From the NCBI GenBank assembly GCA_964496705.1, contig CAZCBJ010000252.1, forward strand, positions 1 through 5,456: 5,456 nucleotides of DNA, read 5' to 3'. Made by a program: the position numbers and the translations under genes. Under the pieces are notes generated by a model that was not told the origin of the DNA, did not search any database, and worked only from the letters and a program-made list of their open reading frames with translations. Positions 1 through 5,456 of this stretch are shown piece by piece. The stretch is from CAZCBJ01 sp964496705. GTDB taxonomy: Bacteria; Chloroflexota; Anaerolineae; Anaerolineales; Anaerolineaceae. Every line of letters begins with the position of its first letter. Positions within the stretch are counted from its first letter, which is position 1.

Positions 1-232
1 CAGCCGTGTAAGCCACACCGTTGCGGATGACCGCAGGAAAACCAGCCCCCACAGGTCCTCGATATTCGAAATGCATGACCAACTGCCCGACGACATGGGC
101 AACATCATCCGGTTTGGCGTCCTCGGGAGTTGGCAATCGATAACGATCGCTGGCCAGTTCTCCCGAAGTGATATCCACGAGAGCCCCCTTAATCCCCGAA
201 CCGCCAATATCAATACCCAGTATTTTCTGCAT
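1..232 (-). CDS. ppgK: Polyphosphate glucokinase (ROK family), N-terminal part; runs off the left edge
   Basis: Phosphorylates glucose to glucose-6-phosphate in the cytoplasm, in this family with inorganic polyphosphate (often also ATP) as donor. Only the first 77 residues are in the window. Residues 5-20 (LGIDIGGSGIKGALVD) are the ROK/actin-fold phosphate-binding motif. The GGSGIKG form, the following SGELASDR, the PTP at 34-36 and the RGPVGAGFP at 58-66 line up, from memory, with mycobacterial PPGK more closely than with ATP-only ROK glucokinases. The ATG at 232 is preceded by GGGAGGA at a 4-base gap, which fixes the start. The gene lies 49 bases downstream of mltG on the same strand and has its own promoter candidate, so it may be read both with the operon and alone. 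The glucose-binding half and the ROK signature lie outside the window, so donor preference cannot be judged fully. Confidence 0.88.
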   Translation of the reverse strand, partial: MQKILGIDIGGSGIKGALVDITSGELASDRYRLPTPEDAKPDDVAHVVGQLVMHFEYRGPVGAGFPAVIRNGVAYTA

Positions 233-236
233 GGCG

Positions 237-243
237 TCCTCCC
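237..243 (-). promoter_or_regulatory. Ribosome binding site of ppgK
   Basis: GGGAGGA on the minus strand, 4 bases before the ATG at 232. It is the strongest Shine-Dalgarno match among the minus-strand genes and supports independent translation of ppgK rather than coupling to mltG. Confidence 0.75.
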
Positions 244-265
244 ACAGCGGATGATTTTCTTAAAA

Positions 266-274
266 ATTATACCA
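266..274 (-). promoter_or_regulatory. Extended -10 promoter candidate for ppgK
   Basis: On the minus strand the 49-base gap between mltG and ppgK contains TGG-TATAAT: a perfect -10 hexamer (271 down to 266) with the TGN extension at 274-272. Transcription would start near 259-258, giving a leader of about 27 bases that includes the ribosome binding site. At 17 bases spacing the -35 position (294-289) reads TGCCTG, a poor match, which is tolerable for an extended -10 promoter. The assignment rests on sequence pattern only. Confidence 0.55.
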
Positions 275-281
275 AGCAATC

Positions 282-1412
282 TCAGGGACAGGCATTGTCC
301 AGGTGCTCCTGATATGTTCTCGCAAAGGAATGCAAGCCTGATCCGTCACAACGTGCTCGAAAAAACAGATACGGTGAATCTGCCGGATAGGCGACTGCCC
401 GTAGCGCAGATAGACCGGGATTGCAGATGGGACCTGGGGGCAAGCCCGGGTAAAGATAGGTGTTATACACCGAATCGGTGCGTAAATCCTTGAGGGTTAG
501 CGGATTAGGCCACCAATTCCCCGGTCTGGCTACCGCATACTGCACGGTGGGATCGCTGTCCAGCTTCATTCCGTTGGCCAGGCGATTGAAAAAGACTGAA
601 GCGATCATGGGTTGTTCATCCTCGATGACTGCTTCACGCTGGACGATGGAAGCCAGGATGACAGCTTCCTGCAAGCTCAAGCCCTGCCGGACATAGCGGT
701 TGCGTAGGTCATCCACGACCAACTCATCAAATTGAAACAGAAGCTGGTAGATAAATGCCTCAACTGAAACATCCCGCTTGAAAACGTACACTCCCGGCAA
801 AAGATAACCTTCCAGAGCGTCCAGGTTGTTCAAACCTGGCGGAAAAGAAACATCGGGACTTTCAACCATCTGGAGAAAACGACGCTCTGAAATGGTCAGG
901 CCGGAAGTCGGTAGGACAGCCGCGATTTCCTCCGCACGCCAGCCAGGCAAAATCACAAAAGCTACTTCGTCGGAGGTGGCATCCTGCAGGCTCTGAGCGA
1001 TCTCCACCGCCGTGTTTGCCGCAGATAATTGATACTTGCCCGCCTGAATGGAGGTGTCTATTCCTGAGTAAATGAGGTAATCGCGAAAAAGCTGGGCATC
1101 TGCCACCAGACCAGCCTGCTCAAGGCGAAGCGCGATGGAATTGACCGACTCCCCGGCGTTGATGGTGAACGGTTGAGATGAGGCAGATGAATCAAGGGGG
1201 GTATTCAACGCAGCCTGGTTGGATAGCAGCCGAAACGAATAGATCGTCTTTTGATATGTGCTCAAACCGGCAGCCGGCGGGCCGAACAAGCGGGCAGCCG
1301 AGCGCGGCACATTGATGAGGATGGCAGTGATTGCGCCAATCAATATGCACAGCGCCAGAACCAGGACAGCCGCAATGAGGGAGGTGGAAGATGATTTTCG
1401 ATGAGGTGTCAT
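282..1412 (-). CDS. mltG: Endolytic murein transglycosylase MltG (YceG-like)
   Basis: Membrane-anchored lytic transglycosylase that cleaves within nascent glycan strands during peptidoglycan synthesis and is thought to set strand length. The 376 residues match the family size. Residues 1-11 are short and basic, 12-34 form one transmembrane helix, and the rest should be extracytoplasmic. Residues 82-113 look like the small LysM-like domain (NAGESVNSIALRLEQAGLV). The YceG domain follows, with EGYLLPGVY at 201-209, ASIVQRE at 254-260, FFNRLANGMKLDSDPTV at 274-290, YNTYLYPGLPPGPICNPG at 316-333 and a terminal H361/H370 region. E260 in ASIVQRE is in the position of the catalytic glutamate (E218 in E. 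coli). The ATG overlaps the ruvX stop (ATGA, 1412-1409). Only a weak AGAAAG precedes it, so translation probably depends on coupling to ruvX. Confidence 0.95.
   Translation of the reverse strand: MTPHRKSSSTSLIAAVLVLALCILIGAITAILINVPRSAARLFGPPAAGLSTYQKTIYSFRLLSNQAALNTPLDSSASSQPFTINAGESVNSIALRLEQAGLVADAQLFRDYLIYSGIDTSIQAGKYQLSAANTAVEIAQSLQDATSDEVAFVILPGWRAEEIAAVLPTSGLTISERRFLQMVESPDVSFPPGLNNLDALEGYLLPGVYVFKRDVSVEAFIYQLLFQFDELVVDDLRNRYVRQGLSLQEAVILASIVQREAVIEDEQPMIASVFFNRLANGMKLDSDPTVQYAVARPGNWWPNPLTLKDLRTDSVYNTYLYPGLPPGPICNPGLSALRAVAYPADSPYLFFRARCDGSGLHSFARTYQEHLDNACP
286..300. repeat. Short inverted repeat GGACA-5 nt-TGTCC at the end of mltG
   Basis: GGACA at 286-290 and TGTCC at 296-300 form a perfect 5-base inverted repeat with a 5-base loop, inside the last codons of mltG and over the expected -35 position of the ppgK promoter. 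On the minus strand it is followed by mixed sequence rather than an immediate T run, so it does not look like an intrinsic terminator of mltG. It could be a weak operator, but at this length chance is a serious alternative. Confidence 0.25.
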
Positions 1413-1834
1413 GAGCTTTCTGTTTGCGCATCCAGATAGGATTGGAGAATCACCGTGGCAGCCAACTGATCCAGATGCCCGGCGCGGCGTTTCCGCGACA
1501 CCCCCATTGCAATCCGCGCCGCCCGGGCTTCGCGGGTGCTGCCAAACTCATCCCACATCTTCACCGGGATGTCAGTTTGCTGGGCAATAGCTTCTGCCAG
1601 GCGGCCCGCCCGCCGCGATTGGATCGTTTCCTCGCCGTTATCATCCAAAGATTGGCCGATCACAATTAATCCCACCTGCAGCTCCACAGCGACCTGGGCA
1701 ATACTAGCGGCATCCACCGGGCGCGAGACATGCTGGACCACGCCATAGGGGTTGGCGATCGTGCCGCTCGGGTCGCTGACCGCCAGACCGATGCGCTTTT
1801 CTCCCGGATCCACGCCCAGCACCCGCGCGGTCAT
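1409..1834 (-). CDS. ruvX: Putative pre-16S rRNA nuclease / Holliday junction resolvase-like RuvX (YqgF)
   Basis: RNase H-fold nuclease of the YqgF family, implicated in 5' maturation of 16S rRNA and once proposed as an alternative Holliday-junction resolvase; it acts in the cytoplasm. The 141-residue length is typical. Residues 7-21 (GVDPGEKRIGLAVSD) hold the first conserved acid, D9. VIGQSLDDNGEE at 58-69 replaces the more usual GLPLNMDG-type segment. WDEFGST at 94-100 carries D95/E96 where most homologues read DERLTT. HLDQLAATVILQSYLD at 120-135 holds the last acid, D122. The reading frame is open for 16 more codons upstream, but the start at 1834 is chosen because it puts the family motif at residue 7, has AGGTGG 7 bases before it, and overlaps the preceding stop as ATGA. 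It is the middle gene of the baseplate-J-like, ruvX, mltG operon. Confidence 0.93.
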   Translation of the reverse strand: MTARVLGVDPGEKRIGLAVSDPSGTIANPYGVVQHVSRPVDAASIAQVAVELQVGLIVIGQSLDDNGEETIQSRRAGRLAEAIAQQTDIPVKMWDEFGSTREARAARIAMGVSRKRRAGHLDQLAATVILQSYLDAQTESS

Positions 1835-3318
1835 TGCACGTCCACCTGGATCTGAAAAGCCAAAAATGGCATCCGCGGCCACCAGTCAGGGTGCAGTCGA
1901 ATGTCTGCCGGAGAGGCGAGCCCGTATACTGTCGCCAATTGCTGTTGCAAGAGGTTGATATTCTTCCCTGCTGCCATCTGCCTGATCTCGGTTGGAACCA
2001 GAGCTTTTTGCATTCTGCGCAGAGCAAACACTTCCCATCGGGCACCCCCATCCACCCGCTGGGGTTGGGTGATCCACTCTACCTTCAAAGATCCCGGAAC
2101 CTCAACCTGTCCCGGTGAACTGGCAACATTCAGGGCCTGCACGGCGGCGCTCTCGACATCCTCCAACCGAATCGTCCAACCTGTGTACTCTACACGCATC
2201 TTAAGGGTAAGAAAATTGCCCGGCTGACCGTCCGCCAGTGAACGAGTCTCGCTTATCACCTGACCTTCCTGTATCGTATCAGCAAGTACATACGTCTGGG
2301 TCGCGTTGACCTGTTGAATTTGCGCCATCGCATCCTGCTTTAGTTGATCGCGCATCCTGGCTTTCAATGCCAGGTAATCTTGAGGAGCCGCGGCTGGCAC
2401 GATCTGGTCACTGCCCCCGCTGGTCGGCTCGATATTGTTTGCACTGACCGAAAGACCGATCCTCCCTTCCACCGCAACGATCGTATTGGTTGGAACATTG
2501 GCCTGACTTCCAGCGACCAACGAACGGATGGGCACATCCACCGCCTGGCCAATGCCGGCCGGAACCTCAATCGTTTTTTGCGTTTCGAATCGCACCGGCC
2601 GATCTCCAAGGGTCGAGACAATACTCCCAGTTGGAACTGGAACGGGCGCATCGGTCAGATTGGTCAACCGGACGAGACCGTTGGCTGTATTCCCCGGCAG
2701 GCTGGTAAAGTCCGAACAGGCAATTTGGTCTTCACCTTCCACAATGACTGAACTGGTGCGTATTGGCACCTGGCCGGATATGCCTGGTGACACCACCTCC
2801 GGGCTTGCCAATATTTGCAGACTCAAAGATTGGGTTTGATCAGGCAATTTCATCCGGATCGATGCGGTGGGGATGAAAAACAGAATTATTACAACTACCG
2901 CCAGAATTCCAATCAGAAATGTGAAAAATCGGACGATGAGCGCAGGAGAAGCCGGACGCAGATTCCTCACCGCGGCTCTTAACTCTGGCAGCGATGGGCG
3001 TTTCGATGTCAGGCTTGACGAGCGGCGGCGGCGCGTCCTGCGCCAGGGCCGTGTCTGGGCATCCTCGCGGCTGGTAAACACCGGGATGCCAAGGTCGCGG
3101 GCATGTTCTTTGACCGAAGGGCGGTCGGTCACCAATCCCAATTGCGCGCCCATGCGTTGACAGGCCCTTTGAATCAACACCAGGTCAAGCCGATTGGTCA
3201 AAGCGCTTCCGCGCGGTGGGAGGATCAATAAAACACGCCGCGCCTTGATCCAGTTTATTTTGTCGCAGATGGTCAACCGGTCATCATGACTTTCCAACTG
3301 TAGGATGAAGGTTTTCAT
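1831..3318 (-). CDS. Single-pass membrane protein with baseplate-J-like extracellular domain, function unknown
   Basis: A 495-residue membrane protein; I do not know its biological role. Residues 26-82 alternate strand and helix (RRVLLILP, a helix around RLDLVLIQRACQRMG, AQLGLVT, a helix, IPVF), suggesting a small Rossmann-like cytosolic domain. Residues 89-99 are very arginine-rich (RPWRRTRRRR) and 127-150 form one strongly hydrophobic helix. The positive-inside rule puts the N-terminus in the cytoplasm and about 345 residues outside. Within that part, residues 240-308 resemble the phage baseplate J/gp47 fold: RFETQKTIEVPAG, then a GSQANVPTNTI turn and TSGGSDQ. Residues 311-345 are probably helical. 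The ATG at 3318 is chosen because the frame further upstream would run into the divergent gene and encodes family-unlike sequence. There is no Shine-Dalgarno, but TATAAT lies 9 bases upstream. The stop overlaps the ruvX start. No other phage tail genes are nearby, so this is a cellular protein using a phage-like fold. Confidence 0.8.
   Translation of the reverse strand: MKTFILQLESHDDRLTICDKINWIKARRVLLILPPRGSALTNRLDLVLIQRACQRMGAQLGLVTDRPSVKEHARDLGIPVFTSREDAQTRPWRRTRRRRSSSLTSKRPSLPELRAAVRNLRPASPALIVRFFTFLIGILAVVVIILFFIPTASIRMKLPDQTQSLSLQILASPEVVSPGISGQVPIRTSSVIVEGEDQIACSDFTSLPGNTANGLVRLTNLTDAPVPVPTGSIVSTLGDRPVRFETQKTIEVPAGIGQAVDVPIRSLVAGSQANVPTNTIVAVEGRIGLSVSANNIEPTSGGSDQIVPAAAPQDYLALKARMRDQLKQDAMAQIQQVNATQTYVLADTIQEGQVISETRSLADGQPGNFLTLKMRVEYTGWTIRLEDVESAAVQALNVASSPGQVEVPGSLKVEWITQPQRVDGGARWEVFALRRMQKALVPTEIRQMAAGKNINLLQQQLATVYGLASPADIRLHPDWWPRMPFLAFQIQVDVQ
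1842..1847 (-). promoter_or_regulatory. Ribosome binding site deciding the ruvX start
   Basis: AGGTGG on the minus strand sits 7 bases before the ATG at 1834. It lies inside the 3' end of the upstream gene and argues for this start over the in-frame ATG at 1882. Confidence 0.6.
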
Positions 3319-3327
3319 GCTGGGAGA

Positions 3328-3333
3328 ATTATA
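3328..3333 (-). promoter_or_regulatory. -10 element of the minus-strand operon promoter (possibly leaderless mRNA)
   Basis: A perfect TATAAT on the minus strand ends 9 bases before the ATG at 3318. A normal -10 to start distance puts transcription initiation around 3321, giving a leader of only about 3 bases. No purine-rich ribosome binding site is present in TCTCCCAGC between them. At 16-18 bases spacing the -35 region (about 3350-3357) is a poor match to TTGACA. An alternative is that the real promoter lies further upstream and this match is fortuitous. Confidence 0.45.
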
Positions 3334-3373
3334 CAACATACCCATTGGAGGCATTCTGCACCTGCCGCTCAGG

Positions 3374-3402
3374 TTGCCTTTTTGGAGATAGCACCTTAAA
3401 AT
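3374..3402 (+). promoter_or_regulatory. Sigma-70-type promoter of the kinase-nucleotidyltransferase gene
   Basis: TTGCCT at 3374-3379 and TAAAAT at 3397-3402 are separated by exactly 17 bases, matching the housekeeping consensus at 4 of 6 and 5 of 6 positions. Initiation near 3409 would give a leader of roughly 20 bases containing the ribosome binding site. With the minus-strand -10 element at 3328-3333, the 112-base gap acts as a compact divergent promoter region. No clear operator repeat is seen. Confidence 0.6.
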
Positions 3403-3419
3403 ACAACCATCTTTTCTTC

Positions 3420-3425
3420 GAGGAA
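3420..3425 (+). promoter_or_regulatory. Ribosome binding site of the kinase-nucleotidyltransferase gene
   Basis: GAGGAA ends 5 bases before the ATG at 3431. This fixes the start and places the first GHMP motif at residue 6, as expected for a complete N-terminus. Confidence 0.75.
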
Positions 3426-3430
3426 AAACC

Positions 3431-5353
3431 ATGAAGCTCTTCGTGCCTGGACGCATCTGCCTATTGGGCGAACACTCTGACTGGGCGGGTGGGTATCGGC
3501 GAATGAACGCCGATATTGAAAAGGGGTATGCCATCATCTGCGGCACCAATCAGGGAATCTATGCCGAGGTAGCGCCCCACCCCACCTCGTTGATCCTCAG
3601 CTCCACCACCCCGCAGGCCGAGCGCATTGGTCCGTATGAAATCCCCATGGATCCTGAAACCTTGATGAAAGAGGCCCAGACGGGCGGTTTCTGGTCGTAT
3701 GTCGCCGGTGTGGCTTACCAGGTGTTGACCAATTACCACGTGCGGGGTCTTGTGCTGAATAATTACAAAACCGATCTGCCCATTAAAAAAGGGTTATCCT
3801 CAAGTGCAGCCATCTGCGTGTTGGCTGCGCGCGCCTTCAACCGTGTGTATGACCTGAAATTGACTGTGCGCGGCGAAATGGAGCTGGCCTACCAGGGAGA
3901 AATCACCACCCCATCCCGCTGCGGGCGCATGGATCAGGGATGCGCTTTTGGCAATCGGCCGGTGTTGATGACCTTTGACGGTGATCGTTTGGAGACCAGA
4001 GAAATCAGCGTCAAGAAGGAATTGCACTTCGTGATCGTTGACCTGCAGGCGCAAAAGAATACGCTTGAAATCCTCAACCGGCTCAACCGCTGTTATCCGG
4101 TGGCCGAAAATGAAATGGAGCAGAATGTCCAAAAACTGCTCGGACCGATGAACAAACAAACCGTTCTCGAGTCAGTGGATGCATTGGAACACGGCGATGC
4201 TCAAAGGCTGGGCGAGAGATTGTCTACTGCACAGGAAAACTTCGACCGTTTTGCCGCTCCTGTTTGCCCGGAAGAGCTAACCGCGCCAGCCTTACATAAC
4301 CTGCTAAACTTCGCTGCGCTCCAACCGCACGTTTACGGTGGGAAAGGCGTCGGTTCACAGGGCGACGGCACAGCGCAATTTCTTGCTAAAAGCGCTGAAG
4401 ATCAAGAAATGATAGTGCAAATTATCGAGCGGGAACTCAATCTATCCTGTTTGAAGTTGAACCTGGAAACAGGGCCCAAAGTGCGCAAAGCGCTCGTCCC
4501 GGCTGCTGGTTTTGGCACGCGCCTTTTTCCAGCCAGCAAAGCCACCAAGAAAGAATTATTTCCCATCATCGACCACGATGGAATTGCCAAACCAGCCATT
4601 TTGCTCATTGTCGAAGAAGCCTTGCAGGCTGGCATTGAGGAAGTGGTCATCATCGTGCAAAAAGATGATCTGAACGACTTCCGCAATTTTTTCAACACAC
4701 AAATTTCCATAGAAAATTTCAACAAGCTTTCCCCTCAATTTCAGGAGTACTCCCGCCGCATCTTGGAGATGGGCCAGCGGGTGAAATTTGTCATTCAATC
4801 CACTCAGGAGGGTTTTGGTCACGCAGTTTATTGCGCGCGCGAAGTGTTAGGCGATGAGCCTTTCCTGCTGATGCTGGGTGATCACATCTACCGTTCATCC
4901 ACTGCCGCCTCCTGCGCTAAGCAATTGATGGACGCTTACCAACGGCATGGGAAAAGCGTGGTGGGCCTGCGACTCACCCCATCGGAAAAAATTGCCAACT
5001 TTGGCACGGTGACCGGGGTGTGGACGGATTCCAATCAAATCTTGAACATCACCGAATTCGCCGAAAAGCCGACCCTGGAATATGCTCAGAACAACCTGCG
5101 CGTGGCCGGTCTGCCGGATGACCAATATTTAACCATCTTCGGCCAATATGTGCTCAGCCCGACCATTTTCACCTATCTGGAAGAGCACATCACCAACAAC
5201 ATCCGCCAGCGCGGGGAATTTCAATTGACCAATGCACTCGACAGGTTGCGCCGGGACGAAGGCTTCTTGGGCATGATCGTTCAGGGCAGACGTTTTGACA
5301 TCGGTCTGCCGGACTACTACCTTGAGACATTAATCGCCTATCGCGAAGACTAG
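3431..5353 (+). CDS. Bifunctional GHMP sugar kinase / GalU-like sugar-1-phosphate nucleotidyltransferase fusion
   Basis: A single 640-residue frame carries two enzymes, probably converting a free sugar to sugar-1-phosphate and then to an NDP-sugar in the cytoplasm. Kinase, about 1-345: motif 1 is PGRICLLGEHSDWAGGY at 6-22, with R8, E14, H15 and D17 in galactokinase-like positions. Motif 2 is PIKKGLSSSAA at 117-127. GRMDQ at 165-169 has D168 as the likely catalytic base, and motif 3 is GGKGVGSQGDGTAQF at 303-317, unlike the usual glycine-rich form. Nucleotidyltransferase, about 352-640: ALVPAAGFGTRLFPASK at 354-370 with KKE at 373-375, QEGFGHAV at 459-466, LGDHIY at 482-487 with metal-ligand candidate D484, FAEKP at 543-547, EFQLT at 596-600 and FDIG at 622-625. 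This is the GalU pattern, so UTP is the likely donor. The join is a short segment around 338-352 with no frameshift or internal start needed. The substrate is not known; galactose or a related sugar is inferred from the GEHxD motif. The gene is monocistronic in the window. Confidence 0.85.
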   Translation: MKLFVPGRICLLGEHSDWAGGYRRMNADIEKGYAIICGTNQGIYAEVAPHPTSLILSSTTPQAERIGPYEIPMDPETLMKEAQTGGFWSYVAGVAYQVLTNYHVRGLVLNNYKTDLPIKKGLSSSAAICVLAARAFNRVYDLKLTVRGEMELAYQGEITTPSRCGRMDQGCAFGNRPVLMTFDGDRLETREISVKKELHFVIVDLQAQKNTLEILNRLNRCYPVAENEMEQNVQKLLGPMNKQTVLESVDALEHGDAQRLGERLSTAQENFDRFAAPVCPEELTAPALHNLLNFAALQPHVYGGKGVGSQGDGTAQFLAKSAEDQEMIVQIIERELNLSCLKLNLETGPKVRKALVPAAGFGTRLFPASKATKKELFPIIDHDGIAKPAILLIVEEALQAGIEEVVIIVQKDDLNDFRNFFNTQISIENFNKLSPQFQEYSRRILEMGQRVKFVIQSTQEGFGHAVYCAREVLGDEPFLLMLGDHIYRSSTAASCAKQLMDAYQRHGKSVVGLRLTPSEKIANFGTVTGVWTDSNQILNITEFAEKPTLEYAQNNLRVAGLPDDQYLTIFGQYVLSPTIFTYLEEHITNNIRQRGEFQLTNALDRLRRDEGFLGMIVQGRRFDIGLPDYYLETLIAYRED

Positions 5354-5456
5354 CGCAGCTTGAGCAGGTCTTCTGTTCCCAGCCAGCGCCACTCGCCGGG
5401 AGACAAGCCTTCCAGTGTCAGACTGCCGATGGCAATCCGCACAATTCGTAAGGTAA
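5350..5456 (-). CDS. C-terminal end of an RsuA/RluB-type rRNA pseudouridine synthase; runs off the right edge
   Basis: Only the last 34 codons are present. Read on the minus strand they give LRIVRIAIGSLTLEGLSPGE, then WRWLGTEDLLKLR and TAG. The pattern R-I-x-I-G-x-L-x-L-x-x-L-x-P-G-E-W-R with a trailing acidic-leucine segment is the usual tail of the RsuA/RluB/RluE family, which isomerises specific uridines in rRNA. The S4 and catalytic domains (with the essential aspartate) lie beyond the window, so the exact member and target base cannot be given. The gene converges on the fusion gene, and the two TAG stops share the palindrome CTAG at 5350-5353. Confidence 0.7.
   Translation of the reverse strand, partial: TLRIVRIAIGSLTLEGLSPGEWRWLGTEDLLKLR

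Noticed and set aside
71..493. 140-codon open frame on the plus strand across the ppgK/mltG boundary
   Set aside because: It lies antisense to two clearly recognised genes, has no family features, and spans the ppgK promoter.
1835..1882. A 16-residue N-terminal extension of RuvX from the ATG at 1882
   Set aside because: It overlaps the preceding gene by about 50 bases and lacks family similarity. The ATG at 1834 has an AGGTGG site and the exact ATGA overlap.
1704..2051. 115-codon minus-strand frame across the ruvX/baseplate-J-like junction
   Set aside because: It is out of frame with both recognised genes on the same strand, with low-quality Cys/Gly/Arg-rich translation.
2344..2751. 135-codon open frame on the plus strand inside the baseplate-J-like gene
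   Set aside because: Antisense shadow. Its residues are rich in His, Arg, Trp and Pro with no recognisable domain, and no ribosome binding site was seen.
3372..3408. GGTTG (3372-3376) and CAACC (3404-3408) flanking the plus-strand promoter as a possible operator or hairpin
   Set aside because: Only 5 bases with a 27-base spacer, which is expected by chance in a region of this size.
3319..3549. An in-frame 77-codon N-terminal extension of the baseplate-J-like protein, starting from an ATG at 3549
   Set aside because: It would cross the whole divergent promoter region and the first 40 codons of the plus-strand kinase. Its residues look like antisense translation, and the ATG at 3318 gives a sensible N-terminus.
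3800..4159. 119-codon minus-strand frame inside the kinase domain
   Set aside because: It lies opposite conserved GHMP motifs and has no family features, so it is an antisense shadow.
3431..4480. Plain galactokinase (galK) as the name for the N-terminal half of the fusion
   Set aside because: Motif 1 is galactokinase-like, but motif 3 is not and the overall length and fusion differ, so a galK label would overstate what the sequence shows.
5340..5400. Intrinsic terminator between the convergent genes
   Set aside because: No stem followed by a T run is present on either strand around the shared stop.

Overview
The window reads as an ordinary chromosomal stretch of a moderately GC-rich bacterium (I judge it a little over 50% GC by eye). 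The gene content and order suggest Chloroflexota, probably an Anaerolineae-type lineage. The main clue is a membrane protein with a phage baseplate-J-like exterior followed by ruvX and mltG, next to a polyphosphate-type glucokinase. This placement is inference from protein style, not a database result. I see no RNA genes, CRISPR, insertion sequences or prophage modules.

Layout. Positions 1-232 (minus) hold the first 77 codons of a polyphosphate glucokinase. Positions 282-1412 (minus) hold mltG, 1409-1834 (minus) ruvX and 1831-3318 (minus) the baseplate-J-like membrane protein. These last three are transcribed in the order baseplate-J-like, ruvX, mltG. They are joined by two 4-base ATGA stop/start overlaps, so they almost certainly form one translationally coupled operon. 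The glucokinase follows after a 49-base gap that carries its own extended -10 promoter candidate and a good ribosome binding site. Positions 3319-3430 form a 112-base divergent promoter region. Positions 3431-5353 (plus) encode a 640-residue natural fusion of a GHMP-family sugar kinase and a GalU-like sugar-1-phosphate nucleotidyltransferase. Positions 5350-5456 (minus) hold the last 34 codons of what looks like an RsuA/RluB-type rRNA pseudouridine synthase. Its TAG stop shares the palindrome CTAG with the stop of the fusion gene.

How the genes fit together. MltG cuts nascent peptidoglycan at the membrane, RuvX is a housekeeping RNase H-fold nuclease linked to rRNA processing, and the baseplate-J-like protein is an anchored envelope protein of unknown role. 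The glucokinase and the fusion enzyme both activate free sugars: glucose to glucose-6-phosphate, and an unidentified sugar to sugar-1-phosphate and then to a nucleotide sugar.

The most interesting item is the kinase-nucleotidyltransferase fusion. It would take a free sugar to an NDP-sugar in one polypeptide, has the opposite domain order to the known fucokinase/GDP-fucose pyrophosphorylase FKP, and has an unusual third GHMP motif. The second point of interest is the baseplate-J-fold membrane protein heading an envelope operon, with a promoter so close to its start codon that the mRNA may be leaderless.
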